Source: Curtobacterium sp. VKM Ac-1393 (GTDB lineage Bacteria; Actinomycetota; Actinomycetes; Actinomycetales; Microbacteriaceae). Taken from it: a stretch of 64,000 nucleotides of DNA. Location of the stretch: assembly GCF_015350995.1 (NCBI RefSeq), contig NZ_JADKRW010000004.1:62001-126000 (forward strand). The letters run 5' to 3'. Numbering within the stretch: position 1 is the stretch's first letter; every line of letters begins with the position of its first letter. Made by a program: the position numbers and the translations under genes. Below are positions 55,952 to 63,509 of this stretch, piece after piece. The notes below the pieces were generated by a model. The model searched no databases and was not told where the DNA came from. It was given only the letters and a program-made list of their open reading frames with translations.

Positions 55952-56824
55952 TCACCCGAGCAGGTCGTCGCGGTGGGCCCTCGCCCAGTCGGTCAGGCTG
56001 CGCGGTGCGGTCCCGGTGATCCGCAGCACGTCGTCGCTCATCACGTCGACACCGTCGAGTCCGCGCCGCACCACCCGGCCGAACTGCTGCCGGAGCCCCT
56101 CGGCCAGCCACGCCGGCACGCCGCTGCGTCGCAGCACGCCGGCGTAGACCCGGCTCGGCAGGTGGAGCGCCCGCACCGGACGCCCGAGGCCAGCGGCGAG
56201 CGCGGCAGCGACCCCACGGGCGTCGAGCAGGTCCGGGCCGGTGAGCACGGGCTCGGTACCGTCGTGGCCGTCGCTCGTCAGCACGCGAGCAGCTGACCGG
56301 GCGATGTCCTCGGTGTCGATCCAGCCGATCACACCACGACCCGTCGTGTGCGGGAACCACCCACGACGGATCGCGGGCGCCGACGGGGTCACGTTGGTCA
56401 TGAACGACGACGGGTGCAGGATCGTCCACGCCAGGCCGCTGTCGCGCACCAGGCGGTCGGTACGCCAGGCGGCACTCGCCCACGGCATCGGCGAGTGCTC
56501 GGCGGCGTCGCCGCCGGACAGGTGCACGATGCGCCCGACGCCGGCCCGTTGCGCCGCTCGGACCCCGGCGGCGCCCTGCGCCGCCTGCTGCGGACTGACC
56601 GGGGTGACGAGGAAGAACCGGTCGACCCCGTCGAGTGCTGCGGTCAGCGCGTCCTCGTCGTCGAGGTCGGCGCGGCGCGCGTCGATCCCCTGGGCGCGGA
56701 GCGCCGCGACCTGCTCCGGTCGGCGGACGATCGCACGCACCGAGGCGCCCTCCCGCCGGAGTTCGTCCATCGTCTTGCCACCGACGTCTCCGGTCACGCC
56801 GGTCACCGCCACGATCTCGCTCAT
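55952..56824 (-). CDS. NmrA/SDR-like NAD(P)-binding protein
   Basis: A 290-aa atypical short-chain-dehydrogenase-like protein. The NAD(P) motif is VTGVTGDVGGKTM (about 7-19), a core of the type VGRIVHLSGG follows, and a C-terminal NmrA-like region ends with RSLTDWARAHRDDLLG. Members act as quinone reductase-like or redox-sensing proteins. I chose ATG at 56824, with GAGGAG 5 nt upstream. It is divergent from a MarR gene, with a palindrome between them. Confidence 0.85.
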   Translation of the reverse strand: MSEIVAVTGVTGDVGGKTMDELRREGASVRAIVRRPEQVAALRAQGIDARRADLDDEDALTAALDGVDRFFLVTPVSPQQAAQGAAGVRAAQRAGVGRIVHLSGGDAAEHSPMPWASAAWRTDRLVRDSGLAWTILHPSSFMTNVTPSAPAIRRGWFPHTTGRGVIGWIDTEDIARSAARVLTSDGHDGTEPVLTGPDLLDARGVAAALAAGLGRPVRALHLPSRVYAGVLRRSGVPAWLAEGLRQQFGRVVRRGLDGVDVMSDDVLRITGTAPRSLTDWARAHRDDLLG

Positions 56825-56838
56825 ACGCACTCCTCGTT

Positions 56839-56858
56839 GGTATCAGTTTTCTGATACC
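56839..56858. promoter_or_regulatory. MarR operator candidate
   Basis: GGTATCAG-TTTT-CTGATACC, perfect 8-bp arms, between the divergent NmrA-like gene and the MarR gene. The MarR gene's -10 TACGAT (56873-56878) lies just downstream. It is probably autoregulated and controls the NmrA-like gene. Confidence 0.65.
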
Positions 56859-56884
56859 TGACCCTACGTCGGTACGATCGCCTC

Positions 56885-57343
56885 GTGTCCCAGGAACCCG
56901 CAGCGCCACGCACCGACGTCGACGGGATCGTGGCGTGGACGGTGATCCGCGCAGCCCGGACCCTGTCACGGAGACTGGCGGTCGACCTGGCACCACTCGG
57001 ACTCACGCCCGTCGAGTTCGGGGTGCTCATCCAGCTCGCCGCCGCGGGCGAGCTCAGCCAGGCCGACCTCGCTCGCGCCGTCGGCGTGCGACCGCAGAGC
57101 ATGACGACGCTCGTCGGCGGGTTGTCGACGCGCGGACTCGTCGAGCGGGGCGCCGCGCCGGGCCGGGGGCGGGCCTCCCGGATGCACCTGACGCCGGAAG
57201 GTGACGCGCTGCTGGCGCGCGCCCATCCCGTGGTGTCCGCGAGCAACGCGTGGTTCGGACACCTCGGCGACCAGGTCAACGATGCGTTGCACCCGCTGCT
57301 CGGATCGGAGGACACGAGCGACGACGACGCAGCCGTCCCCTGA
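56885..57343 (+). CDS. MarR-family transcriptional regulator (1)
   Basis: A 152-aa winged-helix dimer regulator. The HTH is LSQADLARAVGVRPQSMTTLVGGLSTRGLVE and the wing RGRASRMHLTPEG. The ligand is unknown. The GTG at 56885 follows -10 TACGAT by 6 nt, so it is probably leaderless. It is divergent from the NmrA-like gene. Confidence 0.88.
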   Translation: MSQEPAAPRTDVDGIVAWTVIRAARTLSRRLAVDLAPLGLTPVEFGVLIQLAAAGELSQADLARAVGVRPQSMTTLVGGLSTRGLVERGAAPGRGRASRMHLTPEGDALLARAHPVVSASNAWFGHLGDQVNDALHPLLGSEDTSDDDAAVP

Positions 57344-57358
57344 CCGATACCAGAAGGA

Positions 57359-57372
57359 CAACTTGCAAGTTG
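57359..57372. promoter_or_regulatory. Palindromic operator candidate for the second MarR
   Basis: Perfect 14-bp palindrome CAACTTGCAAGTTG, ending 13 bp before -10 TAGCGT (57386-57391) of the second marR gene, so it would cover the -35. Confidence 0.65.
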
Positions 57373-57397
57373 CCCTGGTGAGGCGTAGCGTCCGAGC

Positions 57398-57832
57398 GTG
57401 ACCGACGCACCCAAGACCGACGCGACCGACCTCGCCGACGCCGTCCTCACGATGCACGGCCGACTCCGACGGTCGCTGCTCGCCTCGAAGGCCGACGAGG
57501 TCACCGCCTCACAGACCGCCGCACTCGGGCGGTTGCTGCGGTACGGCCCCGCCACCGTGGCCGACCTGGCACGTGCCGAGGGCGTCCGGCCGCAGTCGAT
57601 GGGCGCGACCGTGCAGGCCCTCGTCGACCTCGGTCTCGCCGAGCGCCAGGCCGACCCGACCGACGGGCGCCGCTCGATCATCAGCGCGACCCAGGCCGGG
57701 GCGACCGCGCGCGAGGCCACGTGGGCCGTCCGGAACCGCGAGCTCGCCGATCGACTGGCCACGCTGTCCGAGGCGGACCGTCGGGTCGTCGCACGCGCGA
57801 TGGCGGTGCTCGGGCCGGTCGTCGAACCCTGA
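57398..57832 (+). CDS. MarR-family transcriptional regulator (2)
   Basis: A 144-aa winged-helix regulator. The HTH is ATVADLARAEGVRPQSMGATVQALVDLGL and the wing DPTDGRRSIISAT. The HTH resembles that of the first MarR (GVRPQSM in both), suggesting duplication. The GTG at 57398 lies 6 nt after TAGCGT. It directly precedes the MFS exporter, which it probably represses. Confidence 0.88.
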   Translation: MTDAPKTDATDLADAVLTMHGRLRRSLLASKADEVTASQTAALGRLLRYGPATVADLARAEGVRPQSMGATVQALVDLGLAERQADPTDGRRSIISATQAGATAREATWAVRNRELADRLATLSEADRRVVARAMAVLGPVVEP

Positions 57833-57852
57833 ACCGAGAGAGAAGCCACACC

Positions 57853-59292
57853 ACGTCCACCTCGACCACCCCCGCTCCCGTCGTCGACCCGGCAGCCACC
57901 GGCAGCGGCTTCGGCCCGAAGCTCCTCATCCCGGTGCTCGTCGGGCCGCTGCTCAACCCGATCAACACCACGATGGTGTCCGTCGCCCTCACACCGATCT
58001 CCCGCGACCTCGGGATCGGTGCGGCACAGGCGATCTGGCTCGTCGCAGCCCTGTACCTGGCGAGTGCGATCGCGCAGCCGACGATGGGCAAGCTCGCCGA
58101 CCGCTTCGGCCCGAAGAAGGTCTTCCTGACCGGGCTCGTGATCGTCGGCGTCGCCGGGGTCGTCCCCGAGTTCCTGACCGGCTTCGGCGGCGCGGTGTTC
58201 GCCCGCGTCCTGATCGGCATCGGGACCTCGTCCGCGTACCCGGCGGCCCTCACCACCCTGCGGCAGCACTCGGCGCGGATCGGGAAGCCGACCCCGCCGC
58301 TCGTGCTCGGAGCGCTGTCGATCACCTCGCTCGTGTCCGCCGCGGCCGGGCCGCCCCTCGGCGGTGCGCTCATCGCGGCGTTCGGCTGGCACGCGATCTT
58401 CCTGGTGAACGTGCCCCTGGCGGCGTTCGGCATCGTCGTCGCGTCGATGTGGCTGCCGTCTGACCGTCTCCGTCCGCGTGACGACGAGGCCCTGCCCGTC
58501 CTGCAGGCGCTCGACCCGTTCGGCATGCTGCTGATGACGGGCACGGTCTCCGCGCTGCTCGTGTTCCTGCTCGACCTGTCCGCCGGGCTGTGGTGGCTGC
58601 TCGCGGTGGCGATCGTGCTGCTCGTCGCCCTGGTGCTCTGGGAGCTGCGGGCGGTCCGGCCGTTCGTGGACGTCCGGATGCTCGCGCGGAACGGCGCCCT
58701 GTCCCGCACCTACGTGCGGCTGTTCCTGACCTACCTGCTCGCGTACACGATGACCTACGGGTTCTCGCAGTGGGTGCAGGACGTCGCCGGGTACTCGAGC
58801 GACGTCGCCGGGTACATCCAGCTGCCCGCAGCGATCGTGGCCGGGATCGCGTCGTTCGTCGTCGCCCGGAAGACCGCCGTGCGCGGACCCCTGATCGTCG
58901 CGGCCGTCGTGCCGATCGTCGGCGGGGCGCTCCTGCTCTTCCTGCACACCGGGTCGCCGGTCGTGCTGCTCGCCCTCGCGCCGGCGCTGTTCGGCGTCCC
59001 ACAGGCCCTGGCGTCGGTGTCGAATCAGGCGGCGCTGTACCGACTGGTGCCCGCGTCGTACATCGGCACCGCGGCCGGGCTGTCCCGCACGGCGGTGTAC
59101 ATCGGGGCGATCGGGGCGTCGTCGCTCATCGGTGGTGTGTTCGGGCAGGCCCCGACCACGCCGGACCTGCACGTGCTGGCGTGGGTGATCCTCGGCGTCG
59201 CGGTGCTCCTGACGGTCCTGACCCTGGCCGACCGGCGCCTGCGCGCGGCCGCCGCGCCCGCCGCCGCCGCGCCCGGTACCCTGATCCGGTGA
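57853..59292 (+). CDS. MFS multidrug-type exporter (DHA2-like), apparent ACG start
   Basis: An MFS transporter of about 479 aa with 12-14 hydrophobic helices; the motif between helices 2 and 3 is GKLADRFGPKKVF. It is probably a proton-coupled drug exporter under the adjacent MarR. No ATG, GTG or TTG exists near the natural N-terminus. The expected start position, 15 nt after GAGAGAG, reads ACG followed by STSTTP. A GTG at 57721 would add 44 residues and overlap marR by 112 bp; a CTG overlaps the marR stop. It overlaps purU by GTGA. Confidence 0.8.
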   Translation, partial: TSTSTTPAPVVDPAATGSGFGPKLLIPVLVGPLLNPINTTMVSVALTPISRDLGIGAAQAIWLVAALYLASAIAQPTMGKLADRFGPKKVFLTGLVIVGVAGVVPEFLTGFGGAVFARVLIGIGTSSAYPAALTTLRQHSARIGKPTPPLVLGALSITSLVSAAAGPPLGGALIAAFGWHAIFLVNVPLAAFGIVVASMWLPSDRLRPRDDEALPVLQALDPFGMLLMTGTVSALLVFLLDLSAGLWWLLAVAIVLLVALVLWELRAVRPFVDVRMLARNGALSRTYVRLFLTYLLAYTMTYGFSQWVQDVAGYSSDVAGYIQLPAAIVAGIASFVVARKTAVRGPLIVAAVVPIVGGALLLFLHTGSPVVLLALAPALFGVPQALASVSNQAALYRLVPASYIGTAAGLSRTAVYIGAIGASSLIGGVFGQAPTTPDLHVLAWVILGVAVLLTVLTLADRRLRAAAAPAAAAPGTLIR

Positions 59293-60149
59293 CCGACCCG
59301 ACCCCCACGCACTGGACCCTGACGCTCGTCTGCGACGACCAGCCCGGGATCGTGCACGCCGTCTCCGGAGCGGTCGTCGCCGCCCACGGCAACATCACCG
59401 AGTCGCAGCAGTTCTCGAGCGTCGACACGAACACGTTCTTCATGCGCCTGCAGGTCATGGCGCCGGTGGACCGCGCGACCTTCGAGGCAGCACTCGCCCC
59501 CGTCGCCGCCCGCTACGACGCCCGTGTCCAGCTCGACGTCGTCGGTCGCCCGCTGCGCACCCTGGTCCTCGTGTCGAAGGCCGGCCACTGCCTGAACGAC
59601 CTGCTCTACCGGCAGCGCGGCGGACAGCTGCCGATCGAGGTCCCCCTCGTCCTGTCGAACCACCCGGACCTGGCCGAGCTCGCGTCGTTCTACTCGGTGC
59701 CGTTCGAGCACCGGCCGGTGTCGGACGCGCAGAGCAAGGCCGCCATGGAGCGCCGTGTGCTCGAGGCGGTGGAGGAGCACGACATCGAACTGGTCGTCCT
59801 CGCCCGCTACATGCAGATCCTGTCGCCGGAGCTCTGCGCGGCGCTCGAGGGCCGCGCGGTCAACATCCACCACTCGTTCCTGCCCGGCTTCAAGGGCGCG
59901 AACCCCTACCGCCAGGCGCACGCCCGCGGCGTGAAGCTCATCGGTGCGACGGCGCACTTCGTCACGAGCGACCTGGACGAGGGCCCGATCATCGAGCAGA
60001 ACGTCGTCCGCGTCGACCACACGAAGGACCCCGCCGAGCTGGTCTCCATCGGCCAGGACGAAGAGTCCCGCACCCTCACCCAGGCGGTGCGCTGGATCGC
60101 AGAGGACCGCGTCCTGCTCGACGGCGCCCGCACCATCATCTTCAAGTAG
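59289..60149 (+). CDS. purU: Formyltetrahydrofolate deformylase
   Basis: A 286-aa enzyme that hydrolyses 10-formyl-THF to formate and THF, balancing one-carbon units. An N-terminal ACT-like domain (about 8-80) precedes the formyltransferase fold with NIHHSFLPGFKGANPY and GATAHFVTSDLDEGPI (catalytic Asn/His/Asp). The GTG at 59289 overlaps the exporter stop and also lies 6 nt after -10 TACCCT (59277-59282), so it can be expressed on its own as a leaderless mRNA. Confidence 0.94.
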   Translation: MTDPTPTHWTLTLVCDDQPGIVHAVSGAVVAAHGNITESQQFSSVDTNTFFMRLQVMAPVDRATFEAALAPVAARYDARVQLDVVGRPLRTLVLVSKAGHCLNDLLYRQRGGQLPIEVPLVLSNHPDLAELASFYSVPFEHRPVSDAQSKAAMERRVLEAVEEHDIELVVLARYMQILSPELCAALEGRAVNIHHSFLPGFKGANPYRQAHARGVKLIGATAHFVTSDLDEGPIIEQNVVRVDHTKDPAELVSIGQDEESRTLTQAVRWIAEDRVLLDGARTIIFK

Positions 60150-60157
60150 GCAGCACC

Positions 60158-60565
60158 ATGACGAACGCCCCGCAGTCCCCCGTCGACTGGGAAGCGGTCC
60201 CCGGCCCGTCCCCCGCCGGCAAGCAGCGACGACCGTTCGACGCCTGGCGCGTGCTCCGCATCCTGGTCTGCACGTTCGGCCTGCTCTCGCTGGCGTTCTG
60301 GGGCTACTGGTCGTGGCAGCTCCCCCTGCCCGGCTACCTGTTCATGATCGGCGCTCCGCTGTTCGCCGCCGTCGTCTGGTACTTCTTCCGCTCGCCGGCC
60401 TCGCCGATCGAGACCGACATCGTCGGCAAGACGATCGTCGAGGTCGCCCTGGTCATCGCCGCAGGCGCGACCTGGCTCTCCATCGGCCACCCGGTCGTGG
60501 GCTTCGTCTTCATCGTGATCGCCGCCCTGAGCGGCGTGATCGCGTTCCGCAGGGAGACCGCATGA
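60158..60565 (+). CDS. YrdB-like (DUF2568-like) membrane protein
   Basis: A 135-aa protein with a cytoplasmic N-terminus (about 28 residues) and four hydrophobic helices, with a P-L-P-G-Y-L turn between helices 1 and 2 as in YrdB. Function unknown. The ATG at 60158 lies 8 nt after purU, with weak AGGCAG upstream. It overlaps nagA by ATGA. Confidence 0.72.
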   Translation: MTNAPQSPVDWEAVPGPSPAGKQRRPFDAWRVLRILVCTFGLLSLAFWGYWSWQLPLPGYLFMIGAPLFAAVVWYFFRSPASPIETDIVGKTIVEVALVIAAGATWLSIGHPVVGFVFIVIAALSGVIAFRRETA

Positions 60566-61728
60566 GTGCCACGGGCCTCCAGGCCGGCCGGGAGGCCCAG
60601 CGCACCCTGGTGCGCGCATCCCGCGTCGTCGACGCGGCCGGGTCCACGGCGGACGGCTGGGTCCTGCTCACCGGTGACGTGGTCCACGCGGTCGGCTCCG
60701 GCCCCGAAGCTCCCGCGGCGGACCGGGTCGTCGACCTGGGTGACGCGGTCCTGACGCCCGGGTTCACCGACCTGCACGGACACGGCGGAGCGACCGAGTC
60801 CTACGAGGACGACTCGTTCGCCGGGTCGCTCGCGATGCACCGGTCGCACGGCACGACCCGCTCGGTCTTGTCGCTCGTCGCGAACCCGATCCCGGCCCTC
60901 GCGGCGTCGCTCGCGCAGGTCCGTGCCGTGATGGCGGCCGACCCGCTCGTGCTCGGGGTGCACCTGGAGGGGCCGTTCCTGTCCCCGCACAACAAGGGTG
61001 CCCACAACGAGTCGTTCCTCGTCGACCCGTCACCCGCAGCGGCCGAGGCGCTGCTCGAGGCCGGCGAGGGCGTCATCCGCCAGGTCACCATCGCGCCGGA
61101 ACTCCCCGGTGCCCTCGACGCCGTCCGCCGGTTCGTCGCCGCCGGGGTCACCGTCGCCGTCGGCCACACCGTCAGCACCCATGACCAGGCCCGTGCCGCG
61201 TTCGACGCCGGCGCGACGCTGCTGACCCACGCGTTCAACGCGATGCCGGGGCTGCACCACCGTGCACCGGGGCCGATCGGTGCCGCCGTGGCCGACGACC
61301 GGGTGACGCTCGAGCTCATCCTCGACGCCGTGCACGTGCACCCCGTCGTCGCGGACACCCTGTTCCGGGCTGCTCCGGGCCGGGTCGCGCTCATCACCGA
61401 CGCCATGGGTGCTGCTGGAGCGGCCGACGGCTCGTACCGGCTGGGGTCGCTCGACGTCACCGTGACCGACGGCGTGGCACACGTCGCCGGCACCGAGACC
61501 ATCGCGGGTTCGACGTTGACGCAGGACGTGGCGCTGCGGAATGCGGTGTCGCTCGCCGGACGGACGCTGCCCGAGGCCGTGGCGGCGCTGACGAGCGTGC
61601 CGACTGCGGCGCTGGGGCTCGGCGACCGGCTGGGGCGGCTCGCGCCGGGGTACGCGGCGGATCTCGTGGCGCTGTCGCCGGCGCTCGAGGTACAACGGGT
61701 GTGGGGCGGCGGGCGCGAGCTGCGCTGA
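60562..61728 (+). CDS. nagA: N-acetylglucosamine-6-phosphate deacetylase
   Basis: A 388-aa amidohydrolase. The metal site DLHGHGG (His72, His74), HLEGPFLSPHNKGAHNE, VGHT, LTHAFNAM and the catalytic Asp in ITDAMGAAG are present. It converts GlcNAc-6-P to GlcN-6-P and acetate. No nagB is in the window. The ATG at 60562 overlaps the YrdB-like gene. Confidence 0.94.
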   Translation: MSATGLQAGREAQRTLVRASRVVDAAGSTADGWVLLTGDVVHAVGSGPEAPAADRVVDLGDAVLTPGFTDLHGHGGATESYEDDSFAGSLAMHRSHGTTRSVLSLVANPIPALAASLAQVRAVMAADPLVLGVHLEGPFLSPHNKGAHNESFLVDPSPAAAEALLEAGEGVIRQVTIAPELPGALDAVRRFVAAGVTVAVGHTVSTHDQARAAFDAGATLLTHAFNAMPGLHHRAPGPIGAAVADDRVTLELILDAVHVHPVVADTLFRAAPGRVALITDAMGAAGAADGSYRLGSLDVTVTDGVAHVAGTETIAGSTLTQDVALRNAVSLAGRTLPEAVAALTSVPTAALGLGDRLGRLAPGYAADLVALSPALEVQRVWGGGRELR

Positions 61729-61733
61729 CCCGG

Positions 61734-62036
61734 TCAGTGCCGGACGAGCGCTCCTGCGACGAGCCGGAGCAGCAGGGCGACCGCGCCGACCACTGCGACG
61801 GCCGCGCCGATGACGACGACGATCACGAGTCGGGCGACGAAGTGCGCCTCGGTCTCGTCCTCACGGAGGCCGAGTGCTGCGGCGCCGACGAACACGAACA
61901 GCGCAGCGACGAGCAGCAGCACGCCGATCCAGGTCGTGGCGCGGAGCGCGGCCGGCGCCGGTACCCGGTTGCGGTCATCCGGGGTCGCCGGTCGGGCCTT
62001 GGCGCCCTCGGTCTCCCAATCGGCGAGCTCGGTCAT
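61734..62036 (-). CDS. Small two-helix membrane protein, unknown
   Basis: A 100-aa protein with a charged N-terminus (about 33 residues) and two hydrophobic helices (about 36-56 and 70-95) with a short charged loop. The ATG at 62036 follows AAGGGGG. A -10-like TACGAT lies at about 62059-62064 (minus). Convergent with nagA, 5 bp between stops. No domain recognised. Confidence 0.65.
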   Translation of the reverse strand: MTELADWETEGAKARPATPDDRNRVPAPAALRATTWIGVLLLVAALFVFVGAAALGLREDETEAHFVARLVIVVVIGAAVAVVGAVALLLRLVAGALVRH

Positions 62037-62112
62037 GGTGATCCCCCTTCGTCGGGACGATCGTAGGGGACGGCACGCGCCGAGGCCCGCACGTTCCGCT
62101 CCCGTCGCGCGG

Positions 62113-62772
62113 TCACTCGACGGGGTGGTCCGCCTCGTGCTGGAAGATGCCGTGGAGTTCAGCCATGGTGATGGGGTCGCCGGGCAGCGGTTGGCGGGTG
62201 CCGTCAGCGCGGAGCCCGTCGAGCACGATGCCGACCTGCCTGCCGATGATGCGACCGGCGTCGTCGGGGGGAAGGTTCGAGTAGCTGCCGATGCGGAACG
62301 CGGCGAACGTCACGTCGTTCGCGGTGACGTCGGCTCGGAGCGATCCCTCCGCCTGCGCTGCGTGGATCAAGGCGTCGAGATGGTCGTTCCACGTCGAGGT
62401 GAACTGGTCGCTGTCGTCCAGCGCGACCATCTTCCGGTTGAGGCGCGGGATCGCGGGGTGCTCCTGGAGGACGTCGATGATGCCCATGACCAGGGCGACC
62501 ACGGCGTCCCATGCGGTCGATCGTGCTGCGACCATGTCCTCGACCCGTGTGAAGTGCACGATGAGTCGAGCGTGGAGTGCGCGGATGACGTCGTCGACGC
62601 TCGCGTACCGGCGGTAGAGCGTGGCGATCCCGACACCGGCGAGCTGCGCGAGCTGCACCATCGACGGGTCGGCGTCCTTCACCGCGTAGTGCGCCTCTGC
62701 CGCCGCGAGGATCGCCTCGCGACTGCGACGTACTTCGACACGTTCCGCTCGCACACGACGGTTGTCGGACAT
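62113..62772 (-). CDS. TetR-family transcriptional regulator
   Basis: A 219-aa regulator with an N-terminal HTH (about 20-65: AQLAGVGIATLYRRYASVDDV) and a C-terminal ligand domain of mostly helical, less typical sequence ending in HQADHPVE-like residues. The ligand is unknown. The ATG at 62772 is leaderless behind -10 TAGGTT (62779-62784, minus). The upstream GGTTC...GAACC arms (62788-62809) could be its operator but are weak. Confidence 0.85.
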   Translation of the reverse strand: MSDNRRVRAERVEVRRSREAILAAAEAHYAVKDADPSMVQLAQLAGVGIATLYRRYASVDDVIRALHARLIVHFTRVEDMVAARSTAWDAVVALVMGIIDVLQEHPAIPRLNRKMVALDDSDQFTSTWNDHLDALIHAAQAEGSLRADVTANDVTFAAFRIGSYSNLPPDDAGRIIGRQVGIVLDGLRADGTRQPLPGDPITMAELHGIFQHEADHPVE

Positions 62773-62833
62773 GCAGGCAACCTATCCGGTTCTTATCTGG
62801 AGAGGAACCTCCGTTTCGGAGTACCCTCGCTGA

Positions 62834-62872
62834 GGGCGCCTGCTTCCAGACCCGAACTCGAAGCAGGCGCCC
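62834..62872. terminator. Hairpin downstream of the flavin reductase remnant
   Basis: Perfect 13-bp stem GGGCGCCTGCTTC / GAAGCAGGCGCCC with a 13-nt loop, between the remnant and the TetR gene. Confidence 0.65.
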
Positions 62873-62889
62873 GCACCCCCTGAGTCGTG

Positions 62890-63400
62890 TCAGCGGTACC
62901 ACTCCTCGTCGATCCCGGCCAGCCGAGACGGGTGGAGCGCCGCGGACAGCCCGTAGAAGCGCTGGAAGCTCATGATCAGGGGACGCCAGCGATCCGGATC
63001 GATCCGATCGGCGGTTCCCGGAGCGCGGATCGAGTCGTGGACGTGGACCCGGGTGATCGCGGCCTCGAACAAGAAGGTCGCGCTGTCGTCCGTGTCCCCC
63101 GTCCCCAGCGGTCGAACGTGCACGACGCGGGCTTCGAGGTTCACGGGGCAGTCGTCGATGCGTTCCGCGCGCACGGTGTCCCCGGTTCTGCCGTGCAGGC
63201 CGGCCGAACGCAGCTTGTCCGGTTCGTGGCGGTACCCGGCGGCGGCCTTGTCGATCGGCACCGGTGACCGGCCGGTGGTCAGGGCGAGGTCGTCGACTGC
63301 AGGTTGATGACGCACTCCCCGGTGGCGCGCAGGTTCTGGGCGGTCTGTGATCGGCCGCCCATCCCGAGGATGGCGGTCTGCCCTCGCGGCGGTCACGAGG
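62890..63400 (-). pseudogene. Decayed flavin reductase-like gene
   Basis: The C-terminal part of a FMN-binding split-barrel flavin reductase is readable in one frame (about 62890-63300, DRWRPLIMSFQRFYGL and YRHEPDKLRSAGL). The upstream FMN-site segment (ILGMGGRSQTAQNLRATGEC, then VINLQS) is in another frame and stops at about 63290, so a frameshift or deletion separates them. The normal N-terminal 40 residues cannot be found upstream. It is 5' truncated and frameshifted, hence non-functional unless a sequencing error is involved. The 109-bp gap to the next gene is empty. Confidence 0.7.
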
Positions 63401-63509
63401 CATCTGCGAGTCTCTCGATCCGTGACACGTTCCGCTGGCGGGTTCGCGACATCGCAACCGCCTGCCACGGCCGAGCGATGTGCAGCGGCGAGCGCCGTAC
63501 TCTGGTCCA

